Positions 8,729-16,774 of a stretch of 64,000 bases of DNA are shown here, one piece after another. Positions within the stretch are counted from its first letter, which is position 1; each line of letters starts with the position of its first letter. The stretch is from Eoetvoesiella caeni (GTDB lineage Bacteria; Pseudomonadota; Gammaproteobacteria; Burkholderiales; Burkholderiaceae_B). The stretch is taken from positions 37,708-101,707 of the forward strand of contig NZ_QNRQ01000015.1 of assembly GCF_003315175.1 (NCBI RefSeq), read 5' to 3'. Under the pieces are notes generated by a model, which was not told the DNA's origin, did no database searches, and worked only from the letters and a program-made list of their open reading frames with translations. The translations under genes and the position numbers were made by a program.

Positions 8729-9310
8729 ATGAGTGTTCGAGAATGCATCCGCCCTGGCGGGCGTAGCGCCCGCGTCCAGGAGTCCGTACATAAAGCTGTA
8801 CGCGAATTGGCCGCCGAAGTCGGACGGTCCAACCTTACCGTGCCCATGATTGCGGCCAGGGCAGGCGTTACCCCGTCGACGATTTATCGGCGCTGGGGCG
8901 ATTTGTCCGAACTCTTGGCCGATGTCGCCCTGGAACGCCTGCGGCCGGACGCCGAGCCCGCCGATACCGGCTCCGTCGGCACTGACTTGCATGCCTGGGG
9001 AGAACAGTTTTTCGACGAGATGACATCCGAGCCAGGCAAGGCAATGGTGCGTGCTGTACTGGCATCCGCCATAAACAACGAATGGGAAAGCCCCTGCGCG
9101 GTATACACGCGCGAACAAATTCAAACCATGCTGAGCCGCGCCGAACAGCGCGGCGAAAAGGCGCCGGATGCGGACACCATCATGGACCGCTACGTCGCGC
9201 CGATTATGTACAGAAATATATTTTCAGGCGTACAAATGAGCGCTGATCAGGCCCGGGCGCTGCTGCAATCCTGCCTGGACGAAATGAAAGCACGCGAAAA
9301 ATCGCACTGA
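8729..9310 (+). CDS. TetR-family transcriptional regulator
   Basis: A 193-residue regulator. The N-terminal TetR DNA-binding domain covers about residues 14-65; the helix-turn-helix is MIAARAGVTPSTIYRRWGDL followed by ELLADVALERL. The C-terminal ligand domain contains the TetR_C-type segment GEQFFDEMTSEPGKAMVRAV. It is divergent from the MFS gene at 7394-8638 with two similar palindromes between them, so it is probably the repressor of that pump and of itself (inference). The inducer is unknown. Confidence 0.88.
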   Translation: MSVRECIRPGGRSARVQESVHKAVRELAAEVGRSNLTVPMIAARAGVTPSTIYRRWGDLSELLADVALERLRPDAEPADTGSVGTDLHAWGEQFFDEMTSEPGKAMVRAVLASAINNEWESPCAVYTREQIQTMLSRAEQRGEKAPDADTIMDRYVAPIMYRNIFSGVQMSADQARALLQSCLDEMKAREKSH

Positions 9311-9389
9311 AGATCCAACGCACAGTACCGCCGGCACGCCAGTCGTCTTACACTGTACGAACGAAGCACTTCACTACTAAGGAGCTGAC

Positions 9390-9815
9390 ATGGGCAAGAA
9401 AGCATCGGCAGTCTGGCAAGGCAGCATCAAGGAAGGCGGCGGCACCATTTCCACTGAAACAGGCGTATTGAACGAAGCGCCATACGGGTTCAAGTCGCGC
9501 TTCGAGAACGGCAAGGGCACCAATCCCGAAGAGTTGATCGCGGCGGCGCATGCGGGCTGCTTTTCCATGGCGTTTTCATTGATGCTGGGCGAAGCGGGCT
9601 TTACGCCCGACAAGATCGACACGCAGGCTGAAGTTACCTTGGTCTCGAACGCCGGCGGCTTCCAGATTACGGCAAGCCATCTAACGGTTACGGCCAAGGT
9701 CCCCGGCATCGAAAACGGCCGGTTCCAGGAAATCGCGGCTCACGCCAAGGCGGGCTGCCCCGTCTCTAAAGTGTTGAATGCCACCATTACCATGGACGCG
9801 AAACTGGAAGCCTGA
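9390..9815 (+). CDS. osmC: OsmC-family peroxiredoxin
   Basis: A 141-residue OsmC protein, the usual length. The two redox cysteines are C57 in AHAGCFSM and C123 in AKAGCPVSK, and the N-terminus KKASAVWQGSIKEGGGTIST and the ENGKGTNPEELIAAAHAGC block are those of the OsmC (not Ohr) branch. The enzyme reduces organic hydroperoxides in the cytoplasm with thiol cofactors. An AAGGAG site lies five bases before the ATG. It stands alone between tetR and alkB, so it is probably its own transcription unit. Confidence 0.9.
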   Translation: MGKKASAVWQGSIKEGGGTISTETGVLNEAPYGFKSRFENGKGTNPEELIAAAHAGCFSMAFSLMLGEAGFTPDKIDTQAEVTLVSNAGGFQITASHLTVTAKVPGIENGRFQEIAAHAKAGCPVSKVLNATITMDAKLEA

Positions 9816-9923
9816 AAGGCTGGCCTGGCGTCCGGCACCGACTGCACCGCCTGTGCTTAAGGCTGCGGCAGTCAATTTCTTGTGCCGAACGCCGACGCCA
9901 CCCGGCCCAAGCCGCTCCTTGAT

Positions 9924-10574
9924 ATGACACTGGACCTCTTCCCTTGCGAAAGCACCACCACAGGCCTTGAAGCAATAGGACCTGGCGCTTTTGTGTTGCG
10001 GGGCTTTGCGCTGGCGCAATCGGCCGAGCTGATCGCCGCCATCACCGAGCTGGAGCGGCGCGCGCCGTTTCGCCACATGACAACGCCGGGCGGCTTCCGG
10101 ATGTCGGTCGCGCTGACGAACTGCGGCACTTTGGGATGGACGACCGACCTGCAAGGCTATCGCTACACAACGCTTGACCCGCAAACAGGGCAGCCCTGGC
10201 CGGACATGCCCGACGCATTCATGGGCCTGGCCCGCGAAGCGGCAGCGGCTGCGGGTTTTTCCGGATTCGTGCCGGATGCCTGCCTTATCAATCGCTATGT
10301 GCCCGGTGCGCGCATGTCGCTGCATCAGGACAAGAACGAACGCGACTTCAGCGCGCCCATAGTTTCCGTATCGCTGGGCATGCCGGCCGTGTTTCTTTTC
10401 GGCGGCCATGCGCGCGGGGACAAAGCCGCCCGCATACCTTTGCTGCACGGCGACGCCGTTGTGTGGGGCGGCCAGGACAGGATGCGCTACCACGGCGTAT
10501 TGCCGCTGAAAGACAGACCGCATCCCGTATTGGGCAGTCAGCGCATCAATTTCACGTTTCGTAAAGCCGGGTAG
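9924..10574 (+). CDS. alkB: alpha-ketoglutarate-dependent DNA dealkylase AlkB
   Basis: A 216-residue protein when started at ATG 9924 (MTLDLFPCES), the same length as E. coli AlkB; a GTG at 9882 would add 14 residues. The Fe(II) ligands are H134 and D136 in SLHQDKNERDF and H190 in MRYHGVLP. The 2-oxoglutarate arginine motif is QRINFTFR at the C-terminus. The N-terminal GAFVLRGFA and the nucleotide-recognition segment GWTTDLQGYRYTTLDP also fit. The enzyme oxidatively removes methyl groups such as 1-methyladenine and 3-methylcytosine from DNA or RNA. No other adaptive-response genes are adjacent. Confidence 0.93.
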   Translation: MTLDLFPCESTTTGLEAIGPGAFVLRGFALAQSAELIAAITELERRAPFRHMTTPGGFRMSVALTNCGTLGWTTDLQGYRYTTLDPQTGQPWPDMPDAFMGLAREAAAAAGFSGFVPDACLINRYVPGARMSLHQDKNERDFSAPIVSVSLGMPAVFLFGGHARGDKAARIPLLHGDAVVWGGQDRMRYHGVLPLKDRPHPVLGSQRINFTFRKAG

Positions 10575-10593
10575 TGAACACAGGAGGGTCTGC

Positions 10594-10815
10594 ATGACGC
10601 CGCTATACACACCGCAATCAACCAGCGAGGCTACGGTCATAGCCGCGCTTCTGGACGCCCATAGCGTCCGCTATATTATGCAAGGCGCAGCCTTCAGTGC
10701 GATGTACCCCGGCTCGTTCTCGACCGCTCTTAATGAATGTACTTTACTGGTTGCCGAAGAGGACCTTGAGTTTGCGCGGCAATTGCTTGAACCGTTCATG
10801 CAGGACGCCCCATAG
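10594..10815 (+). CDS. DUF2007 domain protein
   Basis: A 73-residue protein matching the DUF2007 pattern: a short N-terminal strand, then SEATVIAALLDAHSVRYIMQGAA, and a C-terminal LVAEEDLEFARQLLEPF that pairs as an ACT/PII-like alpha-beta fold. AGGAGG sits eight bases before ATG. It starts 19 bases after alkB and may be cotranscribed with it. The family has been called a putative signal-transducing protein, but its role is unknown. It converges on the following gene with only 10 bases between stops. Confidence 0.7.
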   Translation: MTPLYTPQSTSEATVIAALLDAHSVRYIMQGAAFSAMYPGSFSTALNECTLLVAEEDLEFARQLLEPFMQDAP

Positions 10816-10825
10816 CGCAAATTGC

Positions 10826-11152
10826 TTAGAACGCGTCGACCTTCCATTCGTAGTCGACGGCCACCTCGCCCAGAATCCGCAGGCGTTCTTCGGGGTTTTT
10901 ATCAAGGGCCTCGAGCAGGCGATTGTTGAAGCCTTCCAGCGTTGCCTTGGCGCGGTCCGCGAATTCAGGATCGACCGCCTGGTCTTCGTATTTGATGACG
11001 TAGGTTTGCGCCGCAACGCCCACAACAAAATACAGGCCTGCATTAAGCGGGTCGGCCTTCATCAATTCGAACACGTCTTTATAGAAAAACTTGAAAGAAT
11101 CGCTACCGGATTCCGAGTGTTCAAAACGTTGTGATATTTCTTTAAACGTCAT
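10826..11152 (-). CDS. conserved-looking hypothetical protein
   Basis: A 108-residue soluble acidic protein that I do not recognise. It begins MTFKEISQRFEHSESGSDSF and has aromatic-rich helices (KFFYKDVFELMKADPLNAGLYF) and a charged C-terminal half (DPEFADRAKATLEGFNNRLLEAL). There is no signal peptide or membrane segment. The codon use is like that of its neighbours, which supports a real gene. A 199-base gap before it (11153-11351) holds its promoter and nothing else that I can identify. Confidence 0.55.
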   Translation of the reverse strand: MTFKEISQRFEHSESGSDSFKFFYKDVFELMKADPLNAGLYFVVGVAAQTYVIKYEDQAVDPEFADRAKATLEGFNNRLLEALDKNPEERLRILGEVAVDYEWKVDAF

Positions 11153-11351
11153 TTTCGCGACAGCTCCACATCGAAACGAAATTGAATTGCCGACAAGCCC
11201 CTAAAGCGGACTTGCAAGGCAATCCCTAATGGTATCGAAATACCCAAAAAAACACAGTAACACAAGCCGTTAGCGCCGCCAAACCAAAGCATGGGCGGAC
11301 GCCCCCATCGGCACCGCGGCCGTTCAAGCCGGGGGCCTGACACACCAGCAC

Positions 11352-12254
11352 CTAATACCGCGCCAACAATGCCCGCAAGCGCGAAGCGCCGATCTTGCCT
11401 TTATAAGCGTTGGACCAGAGCCTGGCTATCATCCCTTCGTATACCTTCACCGCTTCGGGCGCCGCCGTGATGGTGGCAATGCCATTGCGCACATTAGGCA
11501 GTTCGCCCATGTGAAAAGGACTGACTGCCAATATCTTGTGCTTGGCGCCGACAAAAATCTGGTACGTGGAGGAAGGCATGGAATCGTCGACCAGGCCAAT
11601 TTGCACATTCAAGGGCTCGCTTTCCATAAGGTCGGCCATGCGACTTACCTCATGGCGGGCGGCCTTCTGGCGTTCGGCCCGCACGCTGGCCGGCAAGTCG
11701 GTGCGCCCCACCAGGCCGACTTGCATGAAGTGCTCGAGCTCGCGCAGGCCGATCAGGCTTAGCACATGCGGGTGGCGCGCTTCGAACGAATGCTTGCGCT
11801 CGATAATCAGGCGAATGATCTCATCGACCTCCTTGGACTTGAGCACTCCGCCGACCTGGGCCGGCGTGGCCTCGAGCAGCATGGTACGCAAATGGTCCAG
11901 ATAGCCGTCGGAAGTCAATAACAGGGAGATAGGCTCAAAATGGGCGAAAATTCGGTCCGATGCGCGCTCGATCTGATGCATGCGCTCGAAAAAGCCCCAG
12001 GCGTTGGCGTAGTATTCGACCTCGACACCCAGCAGCGATGCCATCGAAGTACCCAGCAGCTGGGCCAGCCTTTCAAGCATCTCGATCTTGACGATCTCGC
12101 CCTTTTCCATGCGGTACACCGCCGCCCGGGAAACGCCAAGGCGCTCGGCGACTTCTTCGGCCTGCAACGAGGCGCCGACGCGATAAGCACGCAAGCGGTC
12201 GCCCAGAGCGGCGTAATCGATCGACGATTTAAAGATATCAACACCGGCGTTCAT
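11352..12254 (-). CDS. XRE-family regulator with C-terminal ligand domain
   Basis: A 300-residue regulator started at ATG 12254 (MNAGVDIFKSS); a longer TTG start at 12287 is less likely. The Cro/C1-type helix-turn-helix is at about residues 14-72 (LGDRLRAYRVGASLQAEEVA, LGVSRAAVYRMEKGEIVKIE, LLGTSMASLLG). The remaining 220 residues form an alpha/beta region ending with an apparent ligand-binding part (YQIFVGAKHKILAVSPFHMG) that I cannot assign to a family. It is the last gene of the minus-strand cluster with pyrE, aspA, amidohydrolase and pyrDK genes, 46 bases after pyrE, so it may sense a pathway intermediate (inference). Confidence 0.78.
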   Translation of the reverse strand: MNAGVDIFKSSIDYAALGDRLRAYRVGASLQAEEVAERLGVSRAAVYRMEKGEIVKIEMLERLAQLLGTSMASLLGVEVEYYANAWGFFERMHQIERASDRIFAHFEPISLLLTSDGYLDHLRTMLLEATPAQVGGVLKSKEVDEIIRLIIERKHSFEARHPHVLSLIGLRELEHFMQVGLVGRTDLPASVRAERQKAARHEVSRMADLMESEPLNVQIGLVDDSMPSSTYQIFVGAKHKILAVSPFHMGELPNVRNGIATITAAPEAVKVYEGMIARLWSNAYKGKIGASRLRALLARY

Positions 12255-12300
12255 TGTTCTTGCAGTCCCCGCGGTTAATCGCCCCAAGTGCGCTCAAGAA

Positions 12301-12984
12301 TTATCTTTCCGCGCCCATGGCGCCAATCCCGCCATGATCCCGCGACCAGCGCGCAGGGTCCTCCAGAAATTCGGCCAGTTCTTCAAGCGCCCGTGGATTC
12401 AAGTCGCCGCGCTCGCGGGCAACGGCCAGAACGTCATGCCAGGTTGCCAGAGCATGAACGCGCACATTGAGCGCCTCCAGTGCCGGGTGCGGAGGGAACG
12501 CGCCGTAGTTGAAGATGACGAACAGGTCTTCGACCTTGGCCCCGGCGGCCGTCAGCGCCTTGCAGAATCCAACTTTGGACTGCCCCGCCGCCATCATGTC
12601 GTCCACCAGCAGCACCTTGTCGCCCGGTTTAAGCACCCCGACGATACGGCTTTGGCCCGCCTGCTTTTTACGCACATATTGCAACGGCAGATCCAGCGCT
12701 TCAGCCATCCAGGCGGCCAGCGCTATACCGCTGGCTTCCCCGCCCGCCACCGAGGCCACGCCGGGCACCACTTTTCGGTCGCGCAGCAACTGCAAGCCCT
12801 TGGCGATGAAGTCGCGGCGCACTTGCGGAAAGGAAATAAGGCGGCGGCAATCGATATATACAGGACTGGCCCAGCCCGAAGGCAGTCGAAAAGGCTCGTC
12901 GGTGCGCGCTGCCACGCAGCCTGTATCCAGCAGCGCCGTAGCGACAGCCCGGGCGCATGCATCCGGTATATACGATTCGGTCAT
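12301..12984 (-). CDS. pyrE: orotate phosphoribosyltransferase
   Basis: A 227-residue enzyme that joins orotate and PRPP to give orotidine 5'-phosphate. The PRPP signature is KVLLVDDMMAAGQSKVGFC (about residues 122-140). The flexible catalytic loop is represented by YVRKKQAGQS (about 103-112), and the N-terminal SGWASPVYIDCRRL matches PyrE substrate-binding segments. It starts two bases after the aspartase stop, so the two are cotranscribed. Here it sits with aspartase and a class-1B dihydroorotate dehydrogenase pair rather than with pyrF, which suggests a salvage or regulatory role beside catabolism. Whether it is the only pyrE of the genome cannot be seen. Confidence 0.9.
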   Translation of the reverse strand: MTESYIPDACARAVATALLDTGCVAARTDEPFRLPSGWASPVYIDCRRLISFPQVRRDFIAKGLQLLRDRKVVPGVASVAGGEASGIALAAWMAEALDLPLQYVRKKQAGQSRIVGVLKPGDKVLLVDDMMAAGQSKVGFCKALTAAGAKVEDLFVIFNYGAFPPHPALEALNVRVHALATWHDVLAVARERGDLNPRALEELAEFLEDPARWSRDHGGIGAMGAER

Positions 12985-12986
12985 GA

Positions 12987-14441
12987 TCAGAGTTTCTCCG
13001 TAGACGGCGTTGCAGGCGGTTCAGACGTTAAATGCTCGATGTTGTAGGCCCACGGCTGGGTCAGGACTTCGTGGCGCAGCGCCTGGTCAAGCTGCACCGG
13101 CGTCATCAACTTGCGCGCCAGCACGACTTCGCGCACGCTCGTGCCGTTGGCATAGGCTTCGCTGGCCACCGATGTGGCGGCTTCGTAGCCGATATAAGGA
13201 TTCAGGGCCGTAACCAGCGCGATCGAGTTTTCCATGTTCGCCAGCAGCTTGGCCGGGTTGGCGGTAATGCCTTTGATGCAAAGCTCGGCCAGCGTGTCGC
13301 AGCCGTTCGTCAGGTACTTGAAGCTGCGGAACAAGGCGCTGGCAATAATGGGCTCGAAAGCGTTGAGTTGCAATTGCCCGCCCTCGGCCGCAAAAGTTAC
13401 CGTCAGGTCGTTGCCGAATACTTCGAAGGCAATCTGATTCACGACTTCGGGGATAACGGGATTGACCTTGCCCGGCATTATGGAAGAGCCCGCCTGCATG
13501 GCGGGCAAGTTGATCTCGCCGAAGCCGGCGCGCGGGCCGCTGGACAGCAGGCGCAAGTCGTTGCATATTTTCGACAACTTGACGGCAATGCGCTTGAGCA
13601 CGCCCGACAGCTGCACGAAGTCGCCGCAGTCCTGGGTCGCTTCGATCAGGTTCGGTGCGGTAGACAAGTCGATGCCGGTAATTGTTCTAAGCGCGGCCAG
13701 GGCCTTGGCCGCATAGGCCGGGTGCGACGTAATGCCCGTGCCGATGGCGGTCGCGCCCAGGTTGATCTCGCGAATCAATAGCTCGGCCCGGCGCAGGCGC
13801 TCCATGTCCTCTTCCAGCATCAAGGCATAGGTAGAGAATTCTTGGCCCAAGGTCATGGGCACGGCGTCCTGCAACTGGGTGCGGCCGATTTTAAGCAGGC
13901 CGGCAAACTCGACCGCCTTGGCGGCGAATTCCGCGCGCAAATGATCCATGGCTTGCAGCAGGCGATGCACGCCCAGGCAGGTGGCAATGCGTATGGCGGT
14001 AGGATAGACGTCGTTGGTGCTCTGGGCCATGTTGACATCTTCGTTCGGGTGCAAATACTGGTATTCGCCTTTTTGATGCCCCAGGATTTCAAGCGCCCGG
14101 TTGCAGATGACCTCGTTGGCATTCATGTTGGTGGACGTTCCGGCCCCGCCCTGGATCACATCGACGACGAACTGGTCGTGCAATGCGCCCTTGCGCACTT
14201 CCTCGCAGGCAGCCGCAATGGCCTGGTATTTCTGTTCCGGCAAAAGGCCCAGCGCGTGGTTTGCCTCGGCGGCGGCCTGCTTGACGGCCGCCAGGGAAAA
14301 AATAAGTTCCGGGTACGTCGAAACGGTAATGCCGGAAATCTGGAAGTTCTCTTTTGCGCGCAATGTATGAACGCCGTAATACACGTCGGCAGGAACCTCT
14401 CGATACCCCAATAGGTCGTGCTCGGTGCGAAACAATGTCAT
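12987..14441 (-). CDS. aspA: aspartate ammonia-lyase (aspartase)
   Basis: A 484-residue member of the fumarase/aspartase superfamily, which converts L-aspartate to fumarate and ammonia. The signature loop is GSSIMPGKVNPVIPEVVNQ (about residue 319). Aspartase-type segments include GVHTLRAKENFQISG near the N-terminus, GGAGTSTNMNANEVICNRAL near 100 and GRTQLQDAVPMTLGQEF near 188. Its length and the N-terminal RTEHDLLGYREVPADVYYG favour aspartase over class II fumarase. It lies between the amidohydrolase and pyrE genes, so it is placed to remove aspartate made by the preceding enzyme. Confidence 0.9.
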   Translation of the reverse strand: MTLFRTEHDLLGYREVPADVYYGVHTLRAKENFQISGITVSTYPELIFSLAAVKQAAAEANHALGLLPEQKYQAIAAACEEVRKGALHDQFVVDVIQGGAGTSTNMNANEVICNRALEILGHQKGEYQYLHPNEDVNMAQSTNDVYPTAIRIATCLGVHRLLQAMDHLRAEFAAKAVEFAGLLKIGRTQLQDAVPMTLGQEFSTYALMLEEDMERLRRAELLIREINLGATAIGTGITSHPAYAAKALAALRTITGIDLSTAPNLIEATQDCGDFVQLSGVLKRIAVKLSKICNDLRLLSSGPRAGFGEINLPAMQAGSSIMPGKVNPVIPEVVNQIAFEVFGNDLTVTFAAEGGQLQLNAFEPIIASALFRSFKYLTNGCDTLAELCIKGITANPAKLLANMENSIALVTALNPYIGYEAATSVASEAYANGTSVREVVLARKLMTPVQLDQALRHEVLTQPWAYNIEHLTSEPPATPSTEKL

Positions 14442-14485
14442 ATGGCCTCTTGTTGACTAGGTATTGTCGGGTTTTGTCCGGACAT

Positions 14486-15754
14486 TCAGGTCCGGGCCCG
14501 CGGCAGCTCGTCCAGCGTATCGCTCAGGACCTGCACACCCAGCATGAAATCGTCGATTTCCATTGCTTCATGGGGATTGTGCGAACCGTTCTGGTTACGC
14601 ACAAACAACATTCCGCTGGGAATACCGGCGTTGGCAAACAACGAGGCGTCATGGCCGGCGCCGCTGGGAATCACCTCGTAGGGGACATCCTGTGCGGCGC
14701 ACGCATTTGACAATACCTTGCAGATGCCCTCGTCCATGGTGGCCGGGTCGCTGAGCAAACGGCGGTCGAACTCGAAGCGCACCCCGCGCTCGCGGCTTAT
14801 CGCCGCGCATTCGGCATGCATTAATTGATAAAAGGCTTCGAGCGTATCGGTGCTTTTGCTGCGGGCTTCAAGGCTGAAGTTTACCCGACCGGGGATTCGC
14901 GAGATGGAATGCTCGGCCGGATCGGTGTTGACCATGCCCGTGGTCACGACCAGGTCGGTGCCTCTTTCGAGCAGTACGCGCCAGTGTTCGTCCAGCCGCA
15001 TGATCAGGTCGGCCACGGCAAACATGGCATCGTGGCGCAGCCAGCGCGGCACCACGCCCGAGTGCTGCGCATCGCCCAGGCAGGCCACATGGTTGTGCCT
15101 CACATTGCCGCGTATGCCCGAAACCACCGCCAGCGGCAATTCGCGCGCCACCATCACGGGTCCCTGCTCGATGTGCAGTTCAAGGTAAGCCTTGATGCGA
15201 GACTTGTCGAACAGCACTTCGCCCGCGCGTATGGCCGCGACATCGGCCCCGGCTTTTTCCATGTAATTGGCCAGCGTGTCGCCGGTGGCGCGCTGGGTCA
15301 GTTCCAGATCGGCCGGCGTAAGCTTGCCCAACAAGGCGCTCGAGCCCATATAGGCTTTGCCGAACCAGGCGCTTTCTTCGCCCCGGAAGGCAATGGTCTC
15401 CAGCGGCAGGGCCTCGGTGCTGCCTTCGCGCTGGCGGGCGATCATGCACAGCAGCCCGGCCACGACGCCGGCCAAGCCGTCGTAATTGCCGCCCTGCGGC
15501 ACGGAATCGATATGCGAGCCGACCCAGACGGCGGGGCCATCGGCCGCAGCGCCTGGCCGGCGGAAAAGCAGGTTGGCGGCGCGGTCGGCTTGCACTTCAA
15601 GCCCTTCGGACAAAGCCAGGTCGCGCAGATAGTCGCCGGCTGCCGATTCGCCGCGCCCGAAGCTTTCGCGCGTTACGCCCACGCCATCGAACGTCAGCTC
15701 GCGCACGTCGGCGAAGATTTTTTCGGCCAGGGATCGGAACTGAAGAAGATTCAT
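14486..15754 (-). CDS. M20-type Zn amidohydrolase (N-carbamoyl-amino-acid / ureidosuccinate hydrolase candidate)
   Basis: A 422-residue hydrolase of the family containing N-carbamoyl-L-amino-acid amidohydrolase, beta-ureidopropionase and allantoate amidohydrolase. Metal-ligand motifs are present in order: WVGSHIDSVPQGG (about residue 77), NYDGLAGV, the acidic pair in FRGEESAWFG (about 127), LELHIEQGP (about 190) and NGSHNPHEAME near the C-terminus. The family cleaves a carbamoyl group to CO2, ammonia and the free amino acid. Lying between the PyrDB homologue and aspartase, the best-fitting substrate is N-carbamoyl-L-aspartate (inference). Allantoate and N-carbamoyl-beta-alanine are the alternatives. 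There are no allantoinase or hydantoinase genes nearby. Confidence 0.82.
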   Translation of the reverse strand: MNLLQFRSLAEKIFADVRELTFDGVGVTRESFGRGESAAGDYLRDLALSEGLEVQADRAANLLFRRPGAAADGPAVWVGSHIDSVPQGGNYDGLAGVVAGLLCMIARQREGSTEALPLETIAFRGEESAWFGKAYMGSSALLGKLTPADLELTQRATGDTLANYMEKAGADVAAIRAGEVLFDKSRIKAYLELHIEQGPVMVARELPLAVVSGIRGNVRHNHVACLGDAQHSGVVPRWLRHDAMFAVADLIMRLDEHWRVLLERGTDLVVTTGMVNTDPAEHSISRIPGRVNFSLEARSKSTDTLEAFYQLMHAECAAISRERGVRFEFDRRLLSDPATMDEGICKVLSNACAAQDVPYEVIPSGAGHDASLFANAGIPSGMLFVRNQNGSHNPHEAMEIDDFMLGVQVLSDTLDELPRART

Positions 15755-15823
15755 GATGGTCGCTGGTAAAAGTGAAGTAACAGCCTTCGCGCCACTGGCA
15801 GGCGCCGGGCGCGAAGCCGGAAT

Positions 15824-16774
15824 TCAGCCCGACTGCTGGGCGAAGCGCAGCCAGCGATCGGACAACTGGCGATCGAGTTTGACCTGGCCGGTGAGCTCAT
15901 GGATGCTTTGAACACCCATTTCCTCGCAATAAGCCGTCAAGCCATCGATGATTTTCTGCATGATGCCCGGGTCGACGAACGAAGCCGTCCCGACCTGCAC
16001 GGCGCTGGCGCCCGCCAGCATGAATTCAACCACGTCCTCGGCGGTGCAGATGCCGCCGCAGCCAATGATCGGTATGCGCACGCTGCGATAGCACTGATGC
16101 ACCATGCGCAGGGCGATGGGCTTGATGGCCGGCCCCGAGAGCCCGCCCATGACGTTGCCCAGCTTGGGCTTGCGGGTACGCACGTCGATAGACATGCCCA
16201 AGACGGTATTGCCCATGACGATGGCGTCGGCACCGGCCTCTTCGGCCGCTTTGGCCACAGCCGCCACATGCGACGCATTGGGCGTCAACTTGGCCCAGAA
16301 TGGATGATTCGTGCTGCGCCGGATGGCGCTGACCGCTTTATAGGTGGTCTCGGGGTCCATGGCGAACGCCATGCCGTCGGCCTCGAGATTGGGGCACGAG
16401 ATATTGGCTTCGATGACGGCGACTTCGGGCAGCGACATTTCAGCAACCGCCTGGGCGAACTCGTCGACCGTGTCGGCCGAAATGGACACAACCACAGGCG
16501 TATCGAACTGGGTATACGGCGGCAGCACTTTGCTGCGGTAATAGGCCAGGCCCTTGCTGGGAATGCCGATGGAATTGAGCATGCCGCTGGGCGTCTCGGC
16601 GACGCGCGGCGTAGGATTGCCCGCACGGCTTTTGGGCGAAACGCTTTTAATTACCAGGGCGCCCAGGTTATTGAAATCGAGGGCTTCGGAATACTCGATG
16701 GCAAAACAGCCCGACGCGGGCATGACCGGGTTGCGCAGACTCAGCTCGCCAACCTTGACTTTCAAATTAGCCAA
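15824..16774 (-). CDS. pyrD: dihydroorotate dehydrogenase, class 1B catalytic subunit (PyrDB-like)
   Basis: A roughly 316-residue FMN enzyme. Motifs are NISCPN, containing the catalytic cysteine (about residue 130), the class-1B hallmark GGLSGPAIKPIAL (about 215), the FMN phosphate loop IIGCGGICTAEDVVEFMLAG, and GASAVQVGTASF. A TTG start at 16774 is preferred because GGAGG precedes it by six bases; an ATG at 16795 is the alternative. The start overlaps the end of the PyrK gene by eight bases. Class 1B enzymes exchange electrons between dihydroorotate and NAD(H) through PyrK, and can run as orotate reductases. Beta-proteobacteria normally make pyrimidines with quinone-linked class 2 PyrD, so this copy is likely special-purpose. 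Confidence 0.87.
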   Translation of the reverse strand: MANLKVKVGELSLRNPVMPASGCFAIEYSEALDFNNLGALVIKSVSPKSRAGNPTPRVAETPSGMLNSIGIPSKGLAYYRSKVLPPYTQFDTPVVVSISADTVDEFAQAVAEMSLPEVAVIEANISCPNLEADGMAFAMDPETTYKAVSAIRRSTNHPFWAKLTPNASHVAAVAKAAEEAGADAIVMGNTVLGMSIDVRTRKPKLGNVMGGLSGPAIKPIALRMVHQCYRSVRIPIIGCGGICTAEDVVEFMLAGASAVQVGTASFVDPGIMQKIIDGLTAYCEEMGVQSIHELTGQVKLDRQLSDRWLRFAQQSG

